Below, in pieces: positions 51,269 through 60,066 of a stretch of 64,000 nt of DNA. The stretch covers positions 1 through 64,000 of the forward strand of contig NZ_AUGR01000009.1 of the NCBI RefSeq assembly GCF_000422765.1, given 5' to 3'. This stretch comes from Neptunomonas japonica DSM 18939. Lineage in GTDB: Bacteria > Pseudomonadota > Gammaproteobacteria > Pseudomonadales > Balneatricaceae. The position numbers were made by a program, and so were the translations under genes. How positions within the stretch are numbered: the first letter of the stretch is position 1; the number at the start of each line of letters is the position of its first letter. A model generated the notes under the pieces. It was not told the origin of the DNA and searched no databases. It worked only from the letters and a program-made list of their open reading frames with translations.

Positions 51269-52174
51269 ATGATTGATTTCAATGAGGTCTATGTCTTTGT
51301 AAAAGTTGTAGAGGCGGGAAGCTTTGTCGGAGCAAGCTGGCAACTGAACATGCCTTCAACGACGGTGAGCCGAAAAGTACAGAAGCTTGAAGATGCTCTT
51401 GGAGTGAGGCTACTGCAAAGGTCTACGCGAAAACTGCACTTGACCGACATTGGCCAGCAGTATTTTGAAAGTTGCCAGCAGAGCTTAGCAAGTATTGAAG
51501 AAGCAACGACGCTGGCGAGTGAGTCCAGGTCGATGCCAACAGGTCTCTTAAGGGTAACCTCGCCAACGGATTTTGCCGTGAACTATTTGCAACCCTGGAT
51601 TAATGACTTTCTACGGCGCTACCCTGATGTTCAGATAGAATTAGAAGTAACAGACCGTTATGTGGATCTTATAGAGGAGCGCATAGATATTGCGTTTCGT
51701 AGCGGCGATCTGAAGGACTCCAGTCTTATTGCCCGCCGTATTGGCCCTAAGCAGAGTATATTTTGTGCTAGCCCTGATTATCTCGAAAAATCCGGTAGGC
51801 CAATTTTTCCTGATGATTTGAGTCAGCATGACTGTGTCATCATGGGAAGGGGCTTAAAAAATCAACACTGGCGATTTCTGACTGAAGAAGGAGAAATTAC
51901 GGTTCCAGTTAAAGGACGCTATGCAGCTGATAATATGCAATTAGTCGTTGAAGCCGCTCATAACGGTATGGGGATCGCCCAAGTGCCTCACCCATTGGTT
52001 CTTGAGTCATTAATAGAAGGAAAATTAATTCAGGTCTTAGCCGATTACTCGCCCCCTGAGCAAAGCATTTATATTATTTATCCTTCCCACAAATATTTAG
52101 CCCGAAATGTCAGAACCTTTATCGATCATGTGATTGAATCAACGACTCCCCATTCCCCTTGGGAAGTAAAATAA
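51269..52174 (+). CDS. LysR family transcriptional regulator
   Basis: A protein of about 301 residues. The winged helix (NEVYVFVKVVEAGSFVGAS, then MPSTTVSRKVQKLEDALG) is followed by the CrgA/AaeR-like effector domain (RVTSPTDFAVNYLQPWINDF, later AADNMQLVVEAAHNGMGIAQ). ATG 51269 is the family-typical start; GTG 51254 is in frame. It diverges from pirin. The likely targets are the pirin and isochorismatase-like genes. Confidence 0.88.
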   Translation: MIDFNEVYVFVKVVEAGSFVGASWQLNMPSTTVSRKVQKLEDALGVRLLQRSTRKLHLTDIGQQYFESCQQSLASIEEATTLASESRSMPTGLLRVTSPTDFAVNYLQPWINDFLRRYPDVQIELEVTDRYVDLIEERIDIAFRSGDLKDSSLIARRIGPKQSIFCASPDYLEKSGRPIFPDDLSQHDCVIMGRGLKNQHWRFLTEEGEITVPVKGRYAADNMQLVVEAAHNGMGIAQVPHPLVLESLIEGKLIQVLADYSPPEQSIYIIYPSHKYLARNVRTFIDHVIESTTPHSPWEVK

Positions 52175-52190
52175 AAATAAATTTACAGTC

Positions 52191-53315
52191 TCACAAAAGG
52201 TGATTTAAGTATCGATGCACCTTGTTATACCAGTCGTCGTCACGCGCAAATAACAATGCTTTATCGTGCAACATCTGCTTGATCTGATCGCTGTTAATTC
52301 CATTTGCGATAAGTGCCATGGCCAAGTATTTTGTAACAGTGACATCATAAGGCGCAAGACTTGCTGCCGTGGTGATATCATCCAGTCCGTTCCCACCGTT
52401 TTGGAACCTTGCCATACCTCGGTAGAGTAGGGCGTCAACCCTGAGTGGTATACGTGTATTAGGATTTTCTAGTACCTGAGTAAAACTAGAAATTGCCCAT
52501 TGCCAGTCACCACGAAATAACTGCAGGATACCGCCAACCATATCTGAGAATTCAGACACTGCGTCCGATAGCTCGGGTAGGGTGACGTAACCTTGGATGT
52601 TTCCGCTGATGACCTTTGTCGGCGCGCCGGGCATGCTCTTGTTAAACTCAACGAAACGAAGACGATCACCGGTTTCTCCCAGTACTTTGCCGCCATTCAG
52701 TGATTCCCTGATAGTCAGCCCAGATGCCGCCTTGTAGCGGTTAACTACGTCGGGCTTCAAGACAATAGAGGAAATGCTGAAATAACGTTTCGGCAAGCCT
52801 ACCTCGATTTTTTCAGAACCCGTTCCAATTTTCCAGACCTCGAAGTTCTTCGTCCGGTAGTCACATTTCGTATCTGCTAGGCTGGCACAGTTCATTGATG
52901 GCGCAACCTTGTATTCAGGAAGGACCACATCAAGTTCTACGACGAAGTTTCCGGCGAAACGTCTAACCGTCCCGGCAACCACGATCTGCGCAAGCAAATT
53001 TTTCCGTTGTGCTGCTTCGACCAATCCTTGTACAGCGTAACTGTCGAGAGGTTCCGCACTCCATCGTATGATGCCTTCTCCGAAATCGTGTTTGTCTGGG
53101 TTATTTGGCCATGGCATCCGACGCGTTGTTTGCGCGAGTTGTAACGACAATACTGTGCTGACATTGAGCCCCAGATGTTCCGGTCCTTGGAATGCAGGAA
53201 AATACACCGTTATCTGATCCGGATTGTTAACGGCATGACTGATAGCGGATGCAAGCAGTAAATAAAGCGCCAGTACTGTTTGTATAAATCTGACTTTAAC
53301 CATCACTGCACTCAT
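52191..53315 (-). CDS. Exported protein with C-terminal TPR-like helices
   Basis: A 374-residue protein with a Sec signal peptide (FIQTVLALYLLLASAISHA). The middle is beta-rich and contains cysteines in NCASLADTKCDYRTKNFEVW. The last 100 residues look like TPR or Sel1-type helices (FRGDWQWAISSFTQVLENP, then LRVDALLYRGMARFQNGG). No family is recognised. It overlaps the preceding gene by 20 bases. ATG 53315 is used; 53303 is in frame. It ends a minus-strand set of four genes starting at 54819. Confidence 0.7.
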   Translation of the reverse strand: MSAVMVKVRFIQTVLALYLLLASAISHAVNNPDQITVYFPAFQGPEHLGLNVSTVLSLQLAQTTRRMPWPNNPDKHDFGEGIIRWSAEPLDSYAVQGLVEAAQRKNLLAQIVVAGTVRRFAGNFVVELDVVLPEYKVAPSMNCASLADTKCDYRTKNFEVWKIGTGSEKIEVGLPKRYFSISSIVLKPDVVNRYKAASGLTIRESLNGGKVLGETGDRLRFVEFNKSMPGAPTKVISGNIQGYVTLPELSDAVSEFSDMVGGILQLFRGDWQWAISSFTQVLENPNTRIPLRVDALLYRGMARFQNGGNGLDDITTAASLAPYDVTVTKYLAMALIANGINSDQIKQMLHDKALLFARDDDWYNKVHRYLNHLL

Positions 53316-53994
53316 CCTTTATGGCCTCGATCGCATCAACGACTACGGTTTCCAGTTCAGCTCCTAGCACATGGAAATCTTTTGTGATCGCCTTGGCGCG
53401 TTTCTGTGCTTCGCTGAGCAGTTTCACTGCATCCGCAATATTGGTACATCCATGCCGTGTTTCCTGTGCCAGTGCATACAACACAGCTATCGAATGGCTG
53501 TCTAAAGTATTGTCGAAGGTTTCTCCCGCTAACGGCAACTTGAGAGTGATCATTTCATCAGGGAAAGGGCCTTTCAATCGCCCCCAATAAAATGTCGTAT
53601 TCGCATAGAGTGTTTGCTCCTGTTGGCGAATATGTCCGGTCAGCACTCCCAGAGCTCCGGTTTGCAACCAGTATTGCCGCTTCTCATCGAGACTTGCTAC
53701 CATGAACTCAGGACGTAGCAACACACCCTCTGTATCGCGTACTGATTGTAAGCTTAGCTTTTCCAAGCTTAATTTTGAGCCTGCCTGTAGACCAACATCT
53801 GTTTTTAACATTTCGGCTGCTAGCTTAGGTAGCTTCTCTACCAGCATGTCATGAAAGTCCTGAAAAGCTGCCTGCAACACAGGTGTGTTGGTACGCCCAT
53901 ACTGAAAAAGGTGTACCTCGGTACGCTCTTTAGCCAATGAGGAAAACGCCCATGTGAAGCTTAATAAGACTCCGACTATCGTGGACAATCGCAT
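53296..53994 (-). CDS. Exported hypothetical protein
   Basis: A 232-residue protein with a signal peptide (MRLSTIVGVLLSFTWAFSSLA). The mature chain is helical at both ends and has a stretch (VLTGHIRQQEQTLYANTTFYWG) that resembles ligand-binding or FlgO/CsgG-like envelope proteins, which is weak. It overlaps the upstream zinc-ribbon gene by 19 bases and the downstream gene by 20 bases. No function assigned. Confidence 0.68.
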   Translation of the reverse strand: MRLSTIVGVLLSFTWAFSSLAKERTEVHLFQYGRTNTPVLQAAFQDFHDMLVEKLPKLAAEMLKTDVGLQAGSKLSLEKLSLQSVRDTEGVLLRPEFMVASLDEKRQYWLQTGALGVLTGHIRQQEQTLYANTTFYWGRLKGPFPDEMITLKLPLAGETFDNTLDSHSIAVLYALAQETRHGCTNIADAVKLLSEAQKRAKAITKDFHVLGAELETVVVDAIEAIKDECSDG

Positions 53995-54515
53995 ACGATA
54001 TCCTGTGTTTTCATTTCGTGATCAAAAGCGATAGTTTCTATCGTGATTGTTACCTCACAAATATTTGCATTGCGTTGCTCGAATGGCACGAGTCCACCAG
54101 GACTGAGGCGAGCATCTGTCAGCAAATCGATCGCTCTGGTCTCGCCGCCATCGATCAGCTTCTTTGACGGCGGCAGAATGACACTCAGTGGCATGGAGGG
54201 CAGGCCGTTAGTTACAAAGCTAGCCCCACTGATTATGGCCGCTCGGTTGCCTATATTGCTTGCGAACAAGCTGACTTTGTTTTGCTCACAAGTAACCAGC
54301 GCAATTTTAAGATCCGAGGTCTTTGTCTCAACACGATCTTGTATAAATGCGAATGCTAGGGTAGCAATCGGTATCAGTGCAATTATTCCTTTCAGGTCAA
54401 AGCCTGCCAGTACACGAAATAAAGTAGACTGATATTCATTGCATTCAGTACATTTCTTTGCGCCTTCCGGTATCAGCTTGGCGCAGACCTTGCAACGCGT
54501 TTTAGTTTCATTCAA
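53976..54515 (-). CDS. Zinc-ribbon membrane protein
   Basis: A protein of about 179 residues starting at TTG 54515, where AAGGAG lies seven bases upstream and the start overlaps the stop of the previous gene. It begins with a cytosolic zinc ribbon (CKVCAKLIPEGAKKCTECNE, two CxxC pairs), then a membrane helix (IIALIPIATLAFAFI) and a beta-rich outer domain (ASNIGNRAAIISGASFV) of an Ig-like kind, with two more cysteines at the end. The layout suggests an envelope sensor or anchor. The family is not recognised. Confidence 0.72.
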   Translation of the reverse strand: MNETKTRCKVCAKLIPEGAKKCTECNEYQSTLFRVLAGFDLKGIIALIPIATLAFAFIQDRVETKTSDLKIALVTCEQNKVSLFASNIGNRAAIISGASFVTNGLPSMPLSVILPPSKKLIDGGETRAIDLLTDARLSPGGLVPFEQRNANICEVTITIETIAFDHEMKTQDIVCDCPR

Positions 54516-54819
54516 GCCCGAGCTCCTTGAGTAACTCATCGGAAATCTGTCCATTCACCGTCATATTGTTGGCGCTCTGAAACTGCTTGATACCGTAACG
54601 GGTCTTAGGGCCGGACATGCCATCGGCTGGACCGGGCTCATAACCAAGTTCTTTGAGTTTTAGCTGAACGACCCGAACCAAATTCCTTGGCCAGTCATTT
54701 CGTGATTCTCTTTGGTAACGGTAATCACCGGCTGTGCTGATATTCGGTAATGTTAAACCAGCAACCGATCCAACCACCAAGCAGACAAACCAGCGTCGAG
54801 ATATTTGTTTTGCAGTCAT
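54508..54819 (-). CDS. Peptidoglycan-binding domain protein
   Basis: A protein of about 103 residues. The N-terminal signal contains ISRRWFVCLVVGSVAG, which fits a twin-arginine motif. The mature domain is a PG_binding_1 repeat (VVQLKLKELGYEPGPADG, then GPKTRYGIKQFQ), which binds cell-wall peptidoglycan. The start at ATG 54819 has AGGAGAAAGAGG upstream; the frame extends nine codons earlier. It is the first gene of the four-gene envelope module. Confidence 0.82.
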   Translation of the reverse strand: MTAKQISRRWFVCLVVGSVAGLTLPNISTAGDYRYQRESRNDWPRNLVRVVQLKLKELGYEPGPADGMSGPKTRYGIKQFQSANNMTVNGQISDELLKELGLE

Positions 54820-55256
54820 CCTCTTTCTCCTATTTCGTAAAACCATTCAACACACGGAATAGGTCAATCAACTGACTCGGTAATACTTTGTGTGGCTAAC
54901 ACCTAGATCAGATGCGGGCTTAGGCGTAGCCTCCAACCGTCAATTGCAACTACTTACAATAAGGCAAGTTCCGCGCCAGCAGTCTTCATTACCTAATGGT
55001 TTGAAATAAAAGGAAATATTCAATGTAATCTCTTCGTCTCTCCTCTCATCTGGGTCAAAATACACCCGCCACTCTCAATAAATAACCACAACTGCTTGAT
55101 CTTTTTAAGAATAATAAAGGATTACTAGTGAGCGGAGCTGGGGCAAAAACAACCCGGCTATAATATGTACAAAGTAAGTTATTCTTGTTTTTTGAATGGA
55201 AAATAAAAGAGGGGCGGTAAAAATTAAAGAGTTGTATTTGGCTTCCCGTGCATGCG
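54820..55256. other. Gene-free interval upstream of the envelope module
   Basis: No coding frame of note was found. The stretch just right of 54819 should hold the promoter of the minus-strand module, but no boxes stand out. The rest is AT-rich filler running to the truncated MFS gene. Confidence 0.5.
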
Positions 55257-55880
55257 TTAATATCTGCTTTGGGCTTGTCGTAATAACCCCATAGTGGCTT
55301 TAACGCCTCGGTAATAGCAGTAGGTTGCCAGTAGTACCATACTCATTAGAACGAGAGGCAGTACAACCAGCCCCATCTTCATGAGTAGCGGTGTTAGCTG
55401 AGCCATGAGTGAGTTTATCAAAAGCTGAAGAAAGCCGAGCATGCCGGTAGCCGTAGCTTTGGCTCCGCTGGTAGAGGATATAGCACTGGCTTGGGCATTC
55501 GGCTGGCTTAAGCCTCTGCCATAAGTGAATAGAGCCATCGGTAGGAACAAGCTCAAGTAGCTGGGGGAGCCTGCTATGAACAGGCCCAGCATTAGTAGGC
55601 TGCCTATAGCAGAAATATAGTTTCCTAGTGTGATCATTCGGTCGGTACCCACTTTTGTAGATACTTTTCCTGCGGTCAGGCTCCCTAACCAGAAACCGCC
55701 AGCAACTAGTATGAACCAGTTACCATAATCCACTGCGCTGCCTTGCATATGCTCTGCTACAACAAAGGGGGCGCTGGTTATAAAGATAAAAAAAACACAC
55801 GCTATCATGGTGCAGGATAGAGCGTACCAGAGGTAACCAGGTGAAGACAGAACGCTGTTATAGCGCTTAAAGCTATCAAG
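55257..55880 (-). pseudogene. 5'-truncated MFS drug-resistance transporter (Bcr/CflA-like)
   Basis: The C-terminal half of a major-facilitator transporter. It retains six membrane helices, including FILVAGGFWLGSLTAGKVS and the FTYGRGLSQPNA loop typical of the Bcr/CflA drug-efflux group. Homologous codons continue upstream of the first ATG (YNSVLSSPGYLWYALSC) and stop near 55880, where the sequence switches to the head-to-head TPR pseudogene. The first half of the protein is gone, so it is not expected to work. Confidence 0.8.
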
Positions 55881-55890
55881 GCAGCTTCCT

Positions 55891-56893
55891 CCGGATCACA
55901 GGGTACGAAAGATTCTTGTTTTGCTGCAACTGAAGCTGGGTCAGTTACAAGACGCAGTAAAAGGCTTCAATGAACTAATGGTGGGTAATGATCAGGACGT
56001 GTTGTTTGGTCATATGTTAGGTACTCGTCTGCTTGAAGGTAGAGACATTACGTCAGCGGCAAAGGTTTTATCTCGACTGCAAGGGACGACAGTGATTAAT
56101 CCTGTTATAAAAATGCAGCGTGAGGCTCTGAAAATACAGTTGGAAAGGGGATCCGTAGAGGCTCTGTCAAGTATTACTGATTGGGCGGAGAATGAGAGTG
56201 CTGTGTCGAGGTTGGCCAATATTATGTTGCTAATTGAAACGAATGCTATGGAAAGTGCCTTGCAAGAGACGCAAGCTTGCGTACCGGCAATCACCTAGCG
56301 ATGTCAATGCACTCAATGCTTTGGCACTTGTTTATCAAAAGCAAAGAGGTTTAGCTGAAGCAGTGCGCTGGTATCAGAAGGCATTTGAAATTGATGGTGG
56401 GAATATTCCTTCTCTTATTTACCTTGCTCATAGAGATGCGGTGGCTGGTAATATACAAAAGGCTGAGTTACACGACGAGTTGGTGGGAGTTGGTGAATCT
56501 TATCTTGTAGGGAATTCCTCAGATCTAGTAGCCCGGGTGATGCTGGCTCAATGGTTGGCCAGAGAAAAAGCACAGGAAGCTATCGCTTTCCTTGCGGTAC
56601 CTGATACTCGATACCTGCTTGACAATAATTGGCAGGTGGCAAATAACCTTGCCTAGCTTTACCTTCGAAGTGATGAAAAATTGAAGGCGTTTGAATTTTC
56701 TTCCACGGCCTATACGTTGCAGCCGGATAGCGCTGAGGTGTCCTTAGTGTATGGAATGGCTTTACTGGCCCATGGTCGGAAAAAAGAAGCTCTGAGAGTA
56801 TTGAATATTATCGCCAAGCCGAATGAAGATGTTACGAACCTAATCAGGAAAATCTCTGCATTTAGGGAAAAGGCGGATAAGTCCAATATTTAA
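55891..56893 (+). pseudogene. Decayed TPR-repeat protein (PrsT-like)
   Basis: The remains of a large TPR lipoprotein resembling the PEP-CTERM-associated PrsT family. The 5' end is missing (frame open at 55891 without a start). A frameshift near 56272 moves the frame from LQETQ to LAYRQSPSDVNALNALALVY. A TAG at 56654-56656 stands where TGG (NNLA-W-LYL) is expected. The reading frame then continues to TAA at 56893 (FEFSSTAYTLQPDSAEVSLV). At least three lesions make it inactive. Confidence 0.82.
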
Positions 56894-57083
56894 AATCCTA
56901 CTACCTTATCTATGCGGTTTGTAGAATAGTAAAAAGGACTTGTTAGCAGTATAAAAGACTTGTTGAATGGCTCAGGGCGTGAAGCGGACATTAGTTGTTC
57001 GTCAAGGCTAGAGCTTTACCGTTTCACAGGTGATACTTACACTGCAATCAGTATGTAATTATCCCCCGAAAGCAGAAACCGTC

Positions 57084-57341
57084 TTAATCAGCTCCCAATG
57101 ATCCGAGTAACGGACTAAGTAAAAGAGTGACTGCCATTATGATCCAGGTGATACAAATAAACCAATATATCCATGGATTATGACGCTTACTTACCTGCTC
57201 AAATAAATGAGTGCTTCCGCTTCTAAGATCGGGTATAATCCAGCATATAATAATTACACCCCATAACCACATTAGCTGCAACCCAACAGCCAAATAGATC
57301 AATACCAGCCCGAGAATCGCTTTCCATTTTGTGCTTTCCAT
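57084..57341 (-). CDS. Small membrane protein
   Basis: An 85-residue protein with two or three membrane helices (ILGLVLIYLAVGLQLMWLWG, VIIICWIIPDL, WFICITWIIMAVTLLLSPLL). The start at ATG 57341 follows AAGGTG; GTG 57347 is an alternative. It is the last gene of the 57-64 kb operon, 39 bases after the radical SAM gene. No family recognised. Confidence 0.68.
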   Translation of the reverse strand: MESTKWKAILGLVLIYLAVGLQLMWLWGVIIICWIIPDLRSGSTHLFEQVSKRHNPWIYWFICITWIIMAVTLLLSPLLGSLGAD

Positions 57342-57380
57342 GATCACTTCACCTTACTTCGATATGGTAAGGGCTATAGT

Positions 57381-58622
57381 CTAGAAATAACTAGAGTTAA
57401 TCCACTCTATGTTTCTTGCTTTTACAAAGCTTCGTTTAAGGCTGCGCCCAAGGCTATTATATTTCTCATGAAACCACGCTTGTCCCTCTTCTAACTCTTG
57501 AGGTGTCATCTGTTTTGGTTGGAAAACGGCATGGGTACCATCGTAAAGAGCCCAATCTTTCGTCAGCAATCGCTGTTCATTTTCTAACTGCTGATAAAAG
57601 GTAGTGCCTGGATACGGCGTGATAATGACCGAATGGCAAACATCTAGCTCGATATCTTCAACGAAGGCGAGGGTCTCCTCGAATATATCGGTGCTATGTT
57701 CGTCGAAACCAAATAGCATTGCGGAATCGACGGCAATATTATGTTCGTGCAGTTTGCGAATATACTCTTTAGATTTATCAATTTTTATAAACCCTTTCCC
57801 TGCCGCTTTCAAAGCTGCACGGGAAGGTGTTTCTAACCCCGATAACAGATAAAATAGGCCGCTGTTAGCTGCCGCTTCAAGAAGGTCATCATGCTCTGCA
57901 ATGTTAATGGTCGCTTCGGCTAACCATTTAATATTCAGTGGTTTCAGCGCTTCAAATAGCTCAAATGCGTACTCTCGATCAGCAATAAGGTTGTCAGCAT
58001 GGAGCTCAATGTATTCAAGTCCAGACTTACGAATTTCATCGACAACCTGGCCAACTGGTCGATTACGCATACCCTCAAAGAAACGGTGTACAGTGCAATA
58101 CGAGCATTTAAACTTGCAACCACGCGAAACGACCACAGACCCTAATCCATCGTAGGGAGTTAGGTCCATATATTCATGCGGAAAAGCGCGTAAGGCTGAC
58201 AGGTCTGAAAGCTGCTTTCCTTGATAGCGGGCTTTCAGTTGCCCTTTGGTAAAGTCATTGAGTAATTCAGGCCAAATTGGTTCGGCTTCCCCAATAATAA
58301 CCGCATCGCTATGCTCAAGCACTTCATCAGGCATGAAGGAAGCATGTAAGCCGCCAAAGATGACTGTTTTTCCTTGTCTTCTGTATTCATCTGCCAACTG
58401 ATAGCCCCGGTATGCATCGGGTGTGGACATAAATATTGCAATTAAATCGGCAGTGACTGCCAAATCAGCTGCCCCCTGGGATGTTTCATCGACAAGGTCA
58501 ACTTCAACCCAATCAGGTGTTGCTGCGGCTAATGCATAAATACTCTGAGGAGGCGCCCCCATAAACTGCTTATAGTCTTTAAATGCGCCTGCTGCAGATG
58601 CTTTAATGATGTAAATATTCAT
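57381..58622 (-). CDS. B12-binding domain radical SAM protein
   Basis: A 413-residue cobalamin-dependent-type radical SAM enzyme. An N-terminal B12-binding-like Rossmann domain (FGGLHASFMPDEVLEHSDAV, then IGEAEPIWPEL) leads to the radical SAM core with C169-x3-C173-x2-C176 (RGCKFKCSYCTV). The core includes LFYLLSGLETPSR and ITPYPGTTFYQ. The class methylates unreactive carbons or rearranges lipids and porphyrins (for example HpnP/HpnJ and BchE), but the substrate here is unknown. It sits in an operon with a di-iron hydroxylase, DUF1800 and DUF1501 proteins. The start ATG 58622 is the family-typical one. Confidence 0.88.
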   Translation of the reverse strand: MNIYIIKASAAGAFKDYKQFMGAPPQSIYALAAATPDWVEVDLVDETSQGAADLAVTADLIAIFMSTPDAYRGYQLADEYRRQGKTVIFGGLHASFMPDEVLEHSDAVIIGEAEPIWPELLNDFTKGQLKARYQGKQLSDLSALRAFPHEYMDLTPYDGLGSVVVSRGCKFKCSYCTVHRFFEGMRNRPVGQVVDEIRKSGLEYIELHADNLIADREYAFELFEALKPLNIKWLAEATINIAEHDDLLEAAANSGLFYLLSGLETPSRAALKAAGKGFIKIDKSKEYIRKLHEHNIAVDSAMLFGFDEHSTDIFEETLAFVEDIELDVCHSVIITPYPGTTFYQQLENEQRLLTKDWALYDGTHAVFQPKQMTPQELEEGQAWFHEKYNSLGRSLKRSFVKARNIEWINSSYF

Positions 58623-58666
58623 TGTTTGTACTCTTACTTGAAGGCTAAAATTAATCGTTTTCCTAC

Positions 58667-60064
58667 TCAACCTTTAATAATTCCCAAATGCGTTCCGTCT
58701 GCATGTTTAGGACTAAAATTTTTCAGGTTGGGGAAAAGATCATTCAAGCTTGATCTATCCACTCCGAACCAGATAGCTAAGTCTGCATATAACTGCTCAG
58801 TTGCAGTCGTTGGAATGATCACACCATCACCTGCATCCAACGAATTTGCATCGCCTAAACTGAGTTCAGGGTATTGACCAAAAATCTTTCCTCCATCGAC
58901 AGCATTACCCATCACCAATGTATTGCCTCCCCAACCATGATCGGTACCATTGCCATTGGAAGTCAGCGTCCGGCCGAAGTCTGAACCAGTAAAAGTGACA
59001 ACCTGATCAGCCAATCTCATTTCACTCAAGGCATTTTGGAACTCACCCAGTCCTTTACTAAGAACCCGTAACATAGTCGCATGGTTATTCAGTAACTCAT
59101 CATGATGGTCCCAACCTATATACCTTAAAAAGTATGTTTGTTGCTCAAGGTTAAGATCATCCGCAGCCTTAATGGTTTGAGCAACTTTTTGCAATTGCTG
59201 TGAAAGGTCTGTATCAGAAAAACTTGTTGGTAAAGATACTTTATCCGTCGCATCGAAGAAGATCTGATGCTGTGACTGAGCTTCACGAGTAAGTGCTAGG
59301 TAGCTTTGTTTAAAAGGATCACCCTCAAAATTCTCATTAAGAAGCTGTTCGAAACTATTGAGCAGTTCATTATTTAGAGGAGTTTTCTCTTTGTTAACGA
59401 CCAAGCCGACACTACCTCTCTGAGTAATTGAATAGTGCGCTGATACCTGGCCATTTTGCATAATATTACTGCCAGCAAGAGATATATTCATAGGGATTTG
59501 GTGGGGCAGTCGATCCGCTCGTAAACTATCAGCTATAGCACCAAACCAACCGTTACTTACTCGTTGATCTGCACGAGCAGTTTGCCAATGGTTGTATTGG
59601 TCAGCATGTGACAATAAACCCAATGGAAGATTGGCACTACCTTCAGCCATCGCTAACTTATTAACCGGTTCGATCATAGGTGCAATATTGGCAATAAACG
59701 CCAGTTTTTCATCATTAAACAGTTGCTGAACCTCTGGCATACTATGATGCACACCAAAGCTTTGCATATTCTTATCGATAAAACCTGATAAAGGCAGTAA
59801 CTGGTCCTTTGCCAAAGCTAAATTACTACGGCTGACTCGATAGTCTGAGTAATGCGGTTCTGTTTTAGGAACCAACATATTAAAACTATCATTACCACCG
59901 TCGAGCATAATAAACACTAATGCCTTAGGGCTTGGGGTAACCTTAATTGGTATTTTCGGTAAAGCAAAACTAGGTGCTATTCCAGACAGTAACAAACCTG
60001 CTCCTGTCGCTAATGAGGCTCCACTCTTCACAAACCCACGACGCGATATCATTTTATTAATCAT
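58667..60064 (-). CDS. DUF1501 family Tat-exported protein
   Basis: A protein of about 465 residues. It begins with a twin-arginine signal (S7-R8-R9 in ISRRGFVKSG, hydrophobic LATGAGLLLSGIA). The body matches DUF1501, an alkaline-phosphatase/sulfatase-like fold, with VFIMLDGGNDSFNMLVPKT, GVHHSMPEVQQLF and FTGSDFGRTLTSNG, HGWGG in order. DUF1501 genes typically follow DUF1800 genes, as here. The start is placed at ATG 60064, with AGGAGG seven bases upstream. Substrate unknown. Confidence 0.9.
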   Translation of the reverse strand: MINKMISRRGFVKSGASLATGAGLLLSGIAPSFALPKIPIKVTPSPKALVFIMLDGGNDSFNMLVPKTEPHYSDYRVSRSNLALAKDQLLPLSGFIDKNMQSFGVHHSMPEVQQLFNDEKLAFIANIAPMIEPVNKLAMAEGSANLPLGLLSHADQYNHWQTARADQRVSNGWFGAIADSLRADRLPHQIPMNISLAGSNIMQNGQVSAHYSITQRGSVGLVVNKEKTPLNNELLNSFEQLLNENFEGDPFKQSYLALTREAQSQHQIFFDATDKVSLPTSFSDTDLSQQLQKVAQTIKAADDLNLEQQTYFLRYIGWDHHDELLNNHATMLRVLSKGLGEFQNALSEMRLADQVVTFTGSDFGRTLTSNGNGTDHGWGGNTLVMGNAVDGGKIFGQYPELSLGDANSLDAGDGVIIPTTATEQLYADLAIWFGVDRSSLNDLFPNLKNFSPKHADGTHLGIIKG

Positions 60065-60066
60065 GC

